DNA of 64,000 nucleotides from Actinomycetes bacterium (GTDB lineage: Bacteria; Actinomycetota; Acidimicrobiia; Acidimicrobiales; SZUA-35), in NCBI GenBank assembly GCA_024276425.1, contig JAJRXF010000202.1, positions 1 through 64,000 of the forward strand, in the 5' to 3' direction. A program made the position numbers and the translations under genes. Positions 9,255 to 17,487 of this stretch are shown here, piece by piece (the first letter of the stretch is position 1; each line of letters opens with the position of its first letter). The notes under the pieces were generated by a model that made no database searches, was not told the origin of the DNA, and was given only the letters and a program-made list of their open reading frames with translations.

Positions 9255-10205
9255 ATGAAACTGCTTCGCCGCCGAATACGGCAGTGGATCTCCTTCATAT
9301 CAGCAAGCCCACGGCGGCCATGCGCTGCAAAGCTCGGCGCGCCCCAACAACTCGGCGCGCCCCTACTTGGGAGTCGAAACACAGCCTTGGTGGCGGCCCC
9401 GATTATTGCCCTGGTCATGAGCACCGTACTGCTCCTCCAACCATCCCCCGTTGACGCTCAGGTCCCTCCATCGATCCCAGTTCCCGAGGCTCCTGTCCCC
9501 GGTGGAAACCAGCCAACCACCCCCATCGACGGCGGTGGAGCAATACAGATCGATATCGGGACTCCAGGCTCGGAGCCTTCCCAATCGGTGATCCTCATCG
9601 TCGGGCTCGCCGTGCTCTCCTTGGCCCCATCACTGGTCATCATGATGTCTGGTTTCACTCGAATCGTGATCGTGCTCTCACTTACCCGGAACGCCTTGGG
9701 CCTCCAGGGTGTACCGCCGAACCAGGTAATAATCGGTCTCTCCCTTTTCCTCAGCATCTTCGTTATGACTCCCGCACTGACCCAGATGAACGATGAGGCC
9801 CTGCAGCCATACCTCGACGGGGCCATCACTCAGGAAGTTGCCCTGGACCGGGCCACCGTTCCGGTCAAGACGTTCATGCTCGCACAGGTCCGCAATGACG
9901 AACTCGAACTGATGCTGTCGGCCAGCAATATCGACAAGCCGGAGGTTCCCGAAGACATCGCCATGACCACCCTCATCCCGGCCTTCATGCTCTCCGAGCT
10001 CAAGACCGCTTTTATTATCGGATTCGTCGTCTTCGTTCCCTTTCTCATCGTCGATATCGTGGTCGCTGCCAGCCTCATGTCATTAGGCATGGTGATGCTG
10101 CCACCAATCTTTGTTTCCCTCCCATTCAAACTGCTTCTCTTTGTCATGGTCGGAGGGTGGTCACTCATTGTGGAGACCCTCCTAACCAGTTTCGTGGTCG
10201 GGTAG
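9255..10205 (+). CDS. fliP: Flagellar biosynthetic protein FliP
   Basis: LSLAPSLVIMMSGFTRIVIVLSLTRNALGLQGVPPNQVIIGLSLFLSIFVMTP, a canonical FliP pattern. Confidence 0.95.
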   Translation: MKLLRRRIRQWISFISASPRRPCAAKLGAPQQLGAPLLGSRNTALVAAPIIALVMSTVLLLQPSPVDAQVPPSIPVPEAPVPGGNQPTTPIDGGGAIQIDIGTPGSEPSQSVILIVGLAVLSLAPSLVIMMSGFTRIVIVLSLTRNALGLQGVPPNQVIIGLSLFLSIFVMTPALTQMNDEALQPYLDGAITQEVALDRATVPVKTFMLAQVRNDELELMLSASNIDKPEVPEDIAMTTLIPAFMLSELKTAFIIGFVVFVPFLIVDIVVAASLMSLGMVMLPPIFVSLPFKLLLFVMVGGWSLIVETLLTSFVVG

Positions 10206-10214
10206 GCCTTGACC

Positions 10215-10481
10215 ATGGACGAAGCTGTTGTCATTGAGATCGTCACGTCCGCCATGTGGACCGCAGCCAAAGTCGGTGCGCCCATCCTGCTCACAGCCAT
10301 GGGAGTAGGGATTTTTATCGGCCTATTCCAGTCGATCACCCAGGTTCAAGAACAGACCTTGGCTTTCGTGCCCAAGTTCATTGCCGTAGGCCTGGTCATC
10401 GTGGTTTCGGGCAACTGGATGATGCAGGAATTGATCGCGTTCACACGCGATGTGATTCTCCGGATCCCCCAATACCTGTGA
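10215..10481 (+). CDS. fliQ: Flagellar biosynthetic protein FliQ
   Basis: Two-TM ~89-aa protein (PILLTAMGVGIFIGLFQSITQVQEQTLAFVPKFIAV) between fliP and fliR. Confidence 0.93.
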   Translation: MDEAVVIEIVTSAMWTAAKVGAPILLTAMGVGIFIGLFQSITQVQEQTLAFVPKFIAVGLVIVVSGNWMMQELIAFTRDVILRIPQYL

Positions 10482-10491
10482 GCTCGGTTGA

Positions 10492-11265
10492 ATGAATCTG
10501 GCAGTCGACCCCGGAATCTTGCTGAGTTTCGTACTCGTTACGACGCGCCTGCTCGCCGTGTTTACACTCTCACCTCCCTTTAGCGGAACCCTCGTTCCCA
10601 ATCGTATTCGAGTCGGTCTGGCCGTCGCTCTTGGCCTGTCGGTAGCTCCAGGTCAGCCCATCATCCTCGAAGCAGGAGTGGGCGAGTGGTCAACAGGGAC
10701 ACTGGTCTCAGCAATTGTCTACCAGGTCGCCGTCGGAGCTCTTCTTGGCTTTCTTGTTCAACTCCTAATGTCGACGCTACAAATTGCGGGTGCCATGGCG
10801 GACTTCAGCGGCGGTCTCTCCAGCGCTGCCCTGTTCGACCCCTTTACCCAGTCGAATTCAGCCCCAATGGGACGTCTCTATCAACTCATTGGGGTGACCG
10901 CGCTCATTGTTATGAACGGCCACCTAATGATCGTTCGAGGGGTGCTCCGCAGCTACGAGGCGGCGCCAGTTTCAGGGCTTCGAGCCGATGCGATCGCTCC
11001 GGTACTATCCGACGGCATTGGGCAACTCATGGTCGCCGCCGTCGAGATCAGCTTTCCCATACTCGTCGCCCTCAGTATGACCGAAGTTGTTCTGGCCTTG
11101 GCAACCCGAGCCGCCCCAAAGATGAATATCATGGTCATCGGATTTGCGGTCAAGGCCTTGGTCCTCATTTCGCTCTTTAGCGTGGCCCTACCGCTGCTAA
11201 CCAAGGCGGTTGGCACCCTCGTTTTTCGAGCCCTCAGATGGGGCCTCGCGCTCGTAGGGGCCTGA
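10492..11265 (+). CDS. fliR: Flagellar biosynthetic protein FliR
   Basis: Multi-TM FliR pattern (PPFSGTLVPNRIRVGLAVALGLSVAP; GGLSSAALFDPFTQSNSAPMGRLYQL) between fliQ and flhB. Confidence 0.92.
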   Translation: MNLAVDPGILLSFVLVTTRLLAVFTLSPPFSGTLVPNRIRVGLAVALGLSVAPGQPIILEAGVGEWSTGTLVSAIVYQVAVGALLGFLVQLLMSTLQIAGAMADFSGGLSSAALFDPFTQSNSAPMGRLYQLIGVTALIVMNGHLMIVRGVLRSYEAAPVSGLRADAIAPVLSDGIGQLMVAAVEISFPILVALSMTEVVLALATRAAPKMNIMVIGFAVKALVLISLFSVALPLLTKAVGTLVFRALRWGLALVGA

Positions 11266-11266
11266 G

Positions 11267-12478
11267 ATGGCTACAAGCAATAGCGGAGAAAAGACGGAAA
11301 AGCCGACACCGAAGCGTCTCAGTGACGCCAGAAAGAAAGGTCAGATACCTCGCTCAGTTGATCTGGTTCAATACGTCGTTCTTCTAATTGTCACCTATCT
11401 CATTCCTCTAACACTTCGTCGCATGTTCGCGGCGATCTCATCCGTCGTAGCCGCTGCCAATCAGGCGGCAAGCACCGGTGACCTCGAAGCAACCCTGCTC
11501 ACTCTCAAGCCTGCGATTCCTATCACCGTAGTAGCGCTCGCACCCCTACTGGGCACGGTCATGGTCGTGACCTGGTTTGGATTGGCTGTTCAGGGTGGGG
11601 TCGTCATTACTTCAGACCCATTGAAGCCAAAGCTCAGTCGAATCTCGATGAAAGAGGGAACTAAACGGCTCTTCTCCGCTCAACCCCTCGTAGACACCAT
11701 CAAGTCGTTTTTGCGCTTGGTTGTTCTTGGGATTCTGATGACCAGCCTAGTCAGCGAGGTGTTGCAGCGTCACGCCAACGGCACCAGTAGCGATGTGGCA
11801 AAAACGCTTCCTCTCCTCGGAGACGCGATCATCAATTTGATTCGTCTCGCCGCCATTATCGGCATCGTGATTGGCCTTGGCGACTATGCCTTCCAACGAC
11901 ACAAAACCAACAAGCAACTCAAGATGAGCAAGTACGACATCAAGATGGAACAAAAGGGGGCCGAGGGTGACCCAATGGTGCGGGCACGTCGCCGGGCCGC
12001 CCACCAGAAGCTTAGCCAAAACCAAATGCTCAACGAGGTCAGTGAAGCTGCGGTTGTGATGGTCAACCCAAGCCACGTCGCTGTGGCAATCAAATATTCC
12101 GGAGATGGGGTTCCCAAGCTCGTGGCCAAGGGTGGCGACGAGTTAGCCCTTCGAATTCGAGAACGTGCTCTTAGCAGCGGAGTTCCAGTGGTGGAGGTAC
12201 GACCACTCGCTCGGTTCCTCCATGACCATCTCGATGTTGGAGCCGAAATCCCCGCTGCCCTCTATGAGGCCATCGCAATAGTTCTGGCCTTTGTCATGCA
12301 GAAACCGAAGGCCTATTTCGACAACACCATCCGCCGTGTTCGGGTTCCCGAAGCCCGTCTTCTCCAGGCCCGCATTGCTGTGGACTCCAGAGAAGAGGGT
12401 TCCGGCTTCTCCAACCAGAAACCCTCCCGAACCGTGCCAGGGAACGAGAACGGTCCCCGGCCGGGCCCAGCCTCATAG
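11267..12478 (+). CDS. flhB: Flagellar export protein FlhB
   Basis: GEKTEKPTPKRLSDARKKGQIPRSVD N-terminus; autocleavage region VMVNPSHVAVAIKY. Confidence 0.95.
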   Translation: MATSNSGEKTEKPTPKRLSDARKKGQIPRSVDLVQYVVLLIVTYLIPLTLRRMFAAISSVVAAANQAASTGDLEATLLTLKPAIPITVVALAPLLGTVMVVTWFGLAVQGGVVITSDPLKPKLSRISMKEGTKRLFSAQPLVDTIKSFLRLVVLGILMTSLVSEVLQRHANGTSSDVAKTLPLLGDAIINLIRLAAIIGIVIGLGDYAFQRHKTNKQLKMSKYDIKMEQKGAEGDPMVRARRRAAHQKLSQNQMLNEVSEAAVVMVNPSHVAVAIKYSGDGVPKLVAKGGDELALRIRERALSSGVPVVEVRPLARFLHDHLDVGAEIPAALYEAIAIVLAFVMQKPKAYFDNTIRRVRVPEARLLQARIAVDSREEGSGFSNQKPSRTVPGNENGPRPGPAS

Positions 12479-12549
12479 CTCCAGACCCAGTGCCGAAACT
12501 GTCAACGTTCTAGGTCTTTGTCCAGGATGGGCAAAGCCAGCTGCCAAGG

Positions 12550-14637
12550 ATGGCAGGATTTTCGCGAGGCAGTGTGACTAACGCAAGATCTGGTGGTGCC
12601 GTACTCTCAGCTGGCGTCATCTCCGTAGTTGCCTTGATGGTGATACCGCTCCCCGGAGTGGTTCTCGACATGCTCCTCTCGCTGAACATTGCCTTCGGCG
12701 TGCTTTTGTTGTTAACGACCATCCTGACGCTGCGGGCCCTAGACATGGCGGCGTTTCCATCCTTGCTGCTTATCGCCACCCTGTTCCGCCTCGCTCTCAA
12801 CGTCAGCTCCACCCGTCTCATTCTCAGTACCGGCGGCGCTGGAGGCGTCATTGAAGCCTTCGGTACCTTTGTTGTTGGCGGCTCTGTAGTCGTTGGCCTT
12901 GTGGTATTCCTCATTCTGGTCGTCATCCAGTTCGTTGTGATTACCAATGGCGCATCTCGTGTTGCCGAAGTCGGTGCCCGGTTTACTCTGGATGCTCTGC
13001 CAGGAAAGCAGATGGCGATTGATGCTGATCTTGCAGCGGGCCTCATCGACGAGGAGCAGGCCAGGACACGCCGCCAAGAGGTAAGTCAGGAAGCCGACTT
13101 CTATGGCGCAATGGACGGGGCGTCGAAATTTGTCAAGGGTGACGCGGTTGCCGGCATTCTCATCACTCTTATCAATCTGGTTGGCGGACTGGTTATCGGT
13201 GTTGTTCAACTCGGCATGCCCTTTGGTCAGGCAGTTAGTACCTACTCAACGTTGACCGTCGGAGACGGACTTGCATCCCAGATTCCTGCTCTTTTGATCT
13301 CGATCGCCAGTGGCATCATCGTGACCCGGGCCACTGGCGAGAACGACCTCGGCCACGACGTCATGAGCCAGATCACCAGACAGGATCAGGCCCTGCGCAT
13401 CGGGGGACTTACTCTCATCGGACTAGCGTTGGCTCCAGGAATTCCTATCCTTCCATTCGGGACGGTCGGCCTGATCATGTTTGTTATTGGACGTCGACTC
13501 GCCGCCAAAGCCCTCGTGGCCGTTGAGGAACGAGAGGAGGCCCAAGAGATCGCCGAGGAGATCAATCCGGACGATCCGAAACAGCTCGCGGTCGATATCC
13601 GACCCGAACCTCTCGGACTCGAACTAGCCGTCGACATGGTCGACCTCGTCGACACGGCATCCGGTGGCGACCTACTCGATCGGGTCCGGGCCTTGCGGCG
13701 AAAGATTGCCATGGAGATCGGCCTCATTATCCCACCGGTTCGGACTCGCGACAATATCGATCTTGGAAACGGCGAGTACGTGATCACCATTCATGGGGTG
13801 GAGATGGCCAGAGGCCAAGCACCCACCGGACACATTCTGGTCATCGCCGATGACCTCAACCGCCTTCCTGGTCAGGAAACAGTCGAGCCCGTCTTTGGGC
13901 TTCCAGCCAAGTGGATCACAATCGAGCGGCGGGCCTTGGCCGAGGCCATTAACGGCACCATTGTCGACCGGGCATCGGTCATCACCACCCACTTGGCCGA
14001 GATGATTCGTCAACATTCCGCTGACCTGCTCAGCCGCCAAGAGGTGAAAGAACTTGTCGATCTCGTTCGCCAGAGCGACCCCGCTGTGGTTGACGAACTG
14101 GCCGCCTCCGATCTCACCATCGCCGAAGTCCATCGGGTCCTCCAGGAACTTCTGGCCGAACAAGTTCCGATCCGCGACATCGTTCGGATACTCGATGTTC
14201 TTGGTGAACGATCAAGGGTCACCCGCGAGATGCCGGACCTCACCGAGGCGGTTCGTACTGCGCTCGGTCCATCAATTAGTGCGGGGATTGCCGATGCCGA
14301 AGGAACCCTGGGAGTCATCACGCTTGACCCGAGCGTTGAACATCTCCTGGCCGCAGCATTGCAGTTCGGCCCCTCCGGCCCCGATTTTGCCCTCGAACCC
14401 GAGATCATGCATGAGTTAGTTCTCACCGTGGGCGACCGGGTCCGCGAAGCCGAACAAAACGGGCATCTTCCAGTGATCCTGACCTCCAAGGCTCTTCGAA
14501 GGCCGCTCCGTCAACTTCTCCTCCTCACCGACAATTCTGCCCCCGTGCTCGCCATGGATGAACTCGGACCACAAGTACGCCTCGAACAACTAGGGACGGT
14601 AAGCCTTGAGCAAACCACAGCACTACTCGGGTCCTGA
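12550..14637 (+). CDS. flhA: Flagellar export protein FlhA
   Basis: Multi-TM N-terminus (FPSLLLIATLFRLALNVSSTRLIL; FTLDALPGKQMAIDADLAAGLI) and long cytoplasmic domain. Confidence 0.96.
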   Translation: MAGFSRGSVTNARSGGAVLSAGVISVVALMVIPLPGVVLDMLLSLNIAFGVLLLLTTILTLRALDMAAFPSLLLIATLFRLALNVSSTRLILSTGGAGGVIEAFGTFVVGGSVVVGLVVFLILVVIQFVVITNGASRVAEVGARFTLDALPGKQMAIDADLAAGLIDEEQARTRRQEVSQEADFYGAMDGASKFVKGDAVAGILITLINLVGGLVIGVVQLGMPFGQAVSTYSTLTVGDGLASQIPALLISIASGIIVTRATGENDLGHDVMSQITRQDQALRIGGLTLIGLALAPGIPILPFGTVGLIMFVIGRRLAAKALVAVEEREEAQEIAEEINPDDPKQLAVDIRPEPLGLELAVDMVDLVDTASGGDLLDRVRALRRKIAMEIGLIIPPVRTRDNIDLGNGEYVITIHGVEMARGQAPTGHILVIADDLNRLPGQETVEPVFGLPAKWITIERRALAEAINGTIVDRASVITTHLAEMIRQHSADLLSRQEVKELVDLVRQSDPAVVDELAASDLTIAEVHRVLQELLAEQVPIRDIVRILDVLGERSRVTREMPDLTEAVRTALGPSISAGIADAEGTLGVITLDPSVEHLLAAALQFGPSGPDFALEPEIMHELVLTVGDRVREAEQNGHLPVILTSKALRRPLRQLLLLTDNSAPVLAMDELGPQVRLEQLGTVSLEQTTALLGS

Positions 14638-16324
14638 GCTGGGAGCGCTCCTTGCGCAAGTTCGAAATGAGCTTGGTGAGGACGCAACTATTCACGAGGC
14701 CAACAAGGTTCGAATCGGTGGAGTCGGTGGGTTCTTTGCCAAGGAGTCCTTCGAGATCACCGCATCAGAAATAGTGTCGTTGCCTGAGGACTCTCAACCA
14801 GCCTCCGTCGACGATGGTCCAACAAACCGTGAGGGTCTACACAGCGAGCAAAACAAGCCTGCTTGGCCCATCGCAGACCAAGCAGAATCCGATCCACTCG
14901 AGCCGTCTAGTGAGATTGGCGATCTCGCATCGTCGAGAGAAATACCCGGAACCCAAATCGCGCCACGGCCGCGAATTTCACCAATTAAGGGACGAGAGCT
15001 TTCTCCCCCTCCAGCCAGACATGGTGGGCAATCAGCCGACCAAACAGCCAACCAAACAGCCAACCAAACAGCCATCACATTCAACTTTGACCGCCTGGGA
15101 CCAAGTTCAATCCCCTCAAGGCTGCAGAGCTCCAATCCCTCAAGTTCTCGTGATCCAGTTCCAACTCCTGGTCCGCTCCGCAGCGGGCTTCATGCCTCCG
15201 GGGGCCCATCGACGAGTGTCGGGGAGCTTGTGGCCGACGCTTTGATGGAACGGGCCGAGCTTGTCAACGCGCTAGAGCACCTCGAATCAACCGAACAAAT
15301 GGTCAACGAATACCACCGGGAGGAGCACCGCCTCGACCCTCGAAACGCGGGGCTTGGCGACTCACGCTCACTCGATCCCGGCCTTCTTGAACCAGGCTCA
15401 ATACCAGGCGGCGACACTCAGTCCTTCGACGAGATTCTTGATCGAAATCTCAGCGATCCCTATCTTGATGAGGCCTACAACGACCCGGGCCTCGGCGCAA
15501 CTTCGGACGAGACCAGTTTGGCCCAGACGACCGCTGAGGCTGTGGCGGAACGGATTACTGCTCAGAACCACGAAACAGAACTTGTCGAGGGGGCAACGAA
15601 GAGCGAACAGACGAAGAGCGAACAGACGAAGAGCGAACAGACGAAGAGCGAACAGACGAAGAGCGAACAGACGAAGAGCGAACAGATAGAGACTCAGGAG
15701 ATCATCGAACCAGCCGGCCCTCGCGAACGACCAGACTTTTGGACTCGCCTTGCCCTCGCTCAAGAGGAGGTCTCCCTCTATCAACCCCCAGGCTCCAATG
15801 TGACAGCCATTCTTGGTCCTCTCGAGCTGTCACTTCCCATCGCACGCCGTTGCCAGAAAGAAGAATGGATCGGAGTTGAGGATCTCGCAGTGCTCAGCGC
15901 CCGTCCCGCCATTCCGGGGGTCCCCAGCTGGCAGACGGTCGCAAAGGTCAATGACCTGCATTGGGTCATGAATGAGTGGCGCGCTACTCAACGTCGCGGG
16001 CTTGTTGTCGTCGACACCGGAACCCTTGAGGAGGCCACCTTGGGTCAGCTCATCGTGGAGCTGCGGACAAATGGTGCAGAACTGGTTCGTATTGTTCTGC
16101 CACCCGGTGTCCCAATCGAGACCTTCGTGCGAATGGCTCTGCGCCTAGACCATTCGGTGAGCGAGACCATTCCCGGGCACCTCGCTGTAGATCTTCCCGA
16201 GGGAACATCTCCTCAGGACGTGCTCGTTGTCCTCGACCTCGGGATCGCCATTGGCAGTATTGCTGGCTCACCACTTAGTGCAGAGATGCTCGTGGCTCTA
16301 CGAAGTGAAGTCAGCGGTCCGTAA
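14606..16324 (+). CDS. FlhF-like protein with degenerate GTPase region (no recognisable P-loop)
   Basis: N-terminus LGALLAQVRNELGEDATIHEANKVRIGGVGGFFAKESFEITA resembles the FlhF N-domain. The C-terminal region keeps an SRP-GTPase-like order (ILGPLELSLPIARRC / VVVDTGTLEE / VRIVLPPGV) without the G1 lysine motif. Located directly after flhA. Confidence 0.65.
   Translation: MSKPQHYSGPELGALLAQVRNELGEDATIHEANKVRIGGVGGFFAKESFEITASEIVSLPEDSQPASVDDGPTNREGLHSEQNKPAWPIADQAESDPLEPSSEIGDLASSREIPGTQIAPRPRISPIKGRELSPPPARHGGQSADQTANQTANQTAITFNFDRLGPSSIPSRLQSSNPSSSRDPVPTPGPLRSGLHASGGPSTSVGELVADALMERAELVNALEHLESTEQMVNEYHREEHRLDPRNAGLGDSRSLDPGLLEPGSIPGGDTQSFDEILDRNLSDPYLDEAYNDPGLGATSDETSLAQTTAEAVAERITAQNHETELVEGATKSEQTKSEQTKSEQTKSEQTKSEQTKSEQIETQEIIEPAGPRERPDFWTRLALAQEEVSLYQPPGSNVTAILGPLELSLPIARRCQKEEWIGVEDLAVLSARPAIPGVPSWQTVAKVNDLHWVMNEWRATQRRGLVVVDTGTLEEATLGQLIVELRTNGAELVRIVLPPGVPIETFVRMALRLDHSVSETIPGHLAVDLPEGTSPQDVLVVLDLGIAIGSIAGSPLSAEMLVALRSEVSGP
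15041..15074 (+). repeat. 12-bp tandem repeat, ~3 copies (aaccaaacagcc; QTAN)
   Basis: accaaacagcc-aaccaaacagcc-aaccaaacagcc read directly, inside the FlhF-like linker. Confidence 0.85.
15596..15685 (+). repeat. 15-bp perfect tandem repeat, 6 copies (acgaagagcgaacag; TKSEQ)
   Basis: Six identical consecutive 15-mers counted in the sequence, inside the FlhF-like linker. Confidence 0.97.
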
Positions 16325-16731
16325 TGGCAAAGAAGACATCTTCTAACAAGGGAGCGAAAGGCACGAAGGGTAAGAAGGCTGCCAACGAATCCGACTCGGT
16401 TGAGCCAAGCCGGATCGAGCTCGTCGTGGCCCCAACACGGACCCAAGCACAAACCGGTCGGATTGGACTCGGACTTATTCTCGCAATTCCAGTCGGCTGG
16501 AGTCCACTCGATGACGCCTTCGCTGGTCGCGGGCCCTACGAGGTCTCGATGGCAAAGTTCCTGCTGGTTGTAGCCGCCTGCGTAACTGGAACCACCGTGA
16601 TCGGCCGAATCCTGGACCTTGCCTCCAACAATCCGACCCCAACGCCTCATGACCAAAACGGCTCCTCCGACAACACGTTAGAGGGCACCGGGTCTCCAGA
16701 CTCTCTCTCGTTCTCGGCACCCGACCGTTGA
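16324..16731 (+). CDS. Hypothetical membrane protein in the flagellar operon
   Basis: Basic N-terminus and two hydrophobic stretches (IGLGLILAIPVGW; FLLVVAACVTGTTVIG). Start overlaps the upstream stop (TAATG). Confidence 0.6.
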   Translation: MAKKTSSNKGAKGTKGKKAANESDSVEPSRIELVVAPTRTQAQTGRIGLGLILAIPVGWSPLDDAFAGRGPYEVSMAKFLLVVAACVTGTTVIGRILDLASNNPTPTPHDQNGSSDNTLEGTGSPDSLSFSAPDR

Positions 16732-16814
16732 CCGGATCAGCTTCGGAGAACATGCGATCGATGACGTCCAGCACCGGAAGCACCCGATCCAAGCGCGAAG
16801 GAGCTAATCTCCAG

Positions 16815-17246
16815 ATGATGATGGTTGAATCGACCCGCTTTGGGACATTCGAACTCGCCGAAGACCGCGCTCTGCGATTCTCCGATGGCCTTCTTGGTCT
16901 TCCGGATTCGACGAGCTACGCGCTGATCGAGGTAGAAGACTCACCCTATGCGTGGCTACAAAGCCTCAACGAGCCCGAGTTGGCCTTCTTGACCACCTCT
17001 CCGTGGGACTTCTACCCCGACTACGACCTCGAAATCAACGAGGAGGACCAACGCCTCCTCGATCTCAACACCCCAGATGCGGCCGAGGTCCTGGTTCTCC
17101 TGACCGTTCACCGGCAAGAGAACGAAGCAGTCGACATTACCGCCAACCTCCTGGGCCCGATCGTGGTCAACTCCGATACACGCGCCGCACGACAGGTGAT
17201 CCTCGAAGGATCGCCGTACTCCACCCAAGAACCCCTGGTCGCCTGA
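16815..17246 (+). CDS. fliW: Flagellar assembly factor FliW
   Basis: VESTRFGTFELAEDRALRFSDGLLGLPDSTSYALIE...ANLLGPIVVNSDTRAARQVIL; directly precedes csrA. Confidence 0.94.
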   Translation: MMMVESTRFGTFELAEDRALRFSDGLLGLPDSTSYALIEVEDSPYAWLQSLNEPELAFLTTSPWDFYPDYDLEINEEDQRLLDLNTPDAAEVLVLLTVHRQENEAVDITANLLGPIVVNSDTRAARQVILEGSPYSTQEPLVA

Positions 17247-17473
17247 TGCTCGTACTTTCTCGTCGCGAAGGTCAATCCATCATGATCGGCAACGACGTCG
17301 TCGTGACCGTGATCGAGATCCGGGGAGAACATGTTCGAATTGGAATCGATGCTCCACGAAGTGTCACCGTTCACCGCGAAGAGGTAGCAGCAGAGATTCG
17401 CGCGGCTAACAAGGCGGCCCGCGTCACGACCGACCTCGACCCGACTTCTCTCCCCCAGCCAAAGCCTCGTTAA
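17246..17473 (+). CDS. csrA: Carbon storage regulator CsrA
   Basis: MLVLSRREGQSIMIGNDVVVTVIEIRGEHVRIGIDAPRSVTVHREEV. Start overlaps fliW stop by 1 nt (TGATG). Confidence 0.97.
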   Translation: MLVLSRREGQSIMIGNDVVVTVIEIRGEHVRIGIDAPRSVTVHREEVAAEIRAANKAARVTTDLDPTSLPQPKPR

Positions 17474-17487
17474 TCAAGGACACACAC

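Noticed and set aside
15596-15685. Regular short repeats as a CRISPR array
   Set aside because: Repeats are contiguous 15-mers without spacers, in frame inside a CDS, and no cas genes are present.
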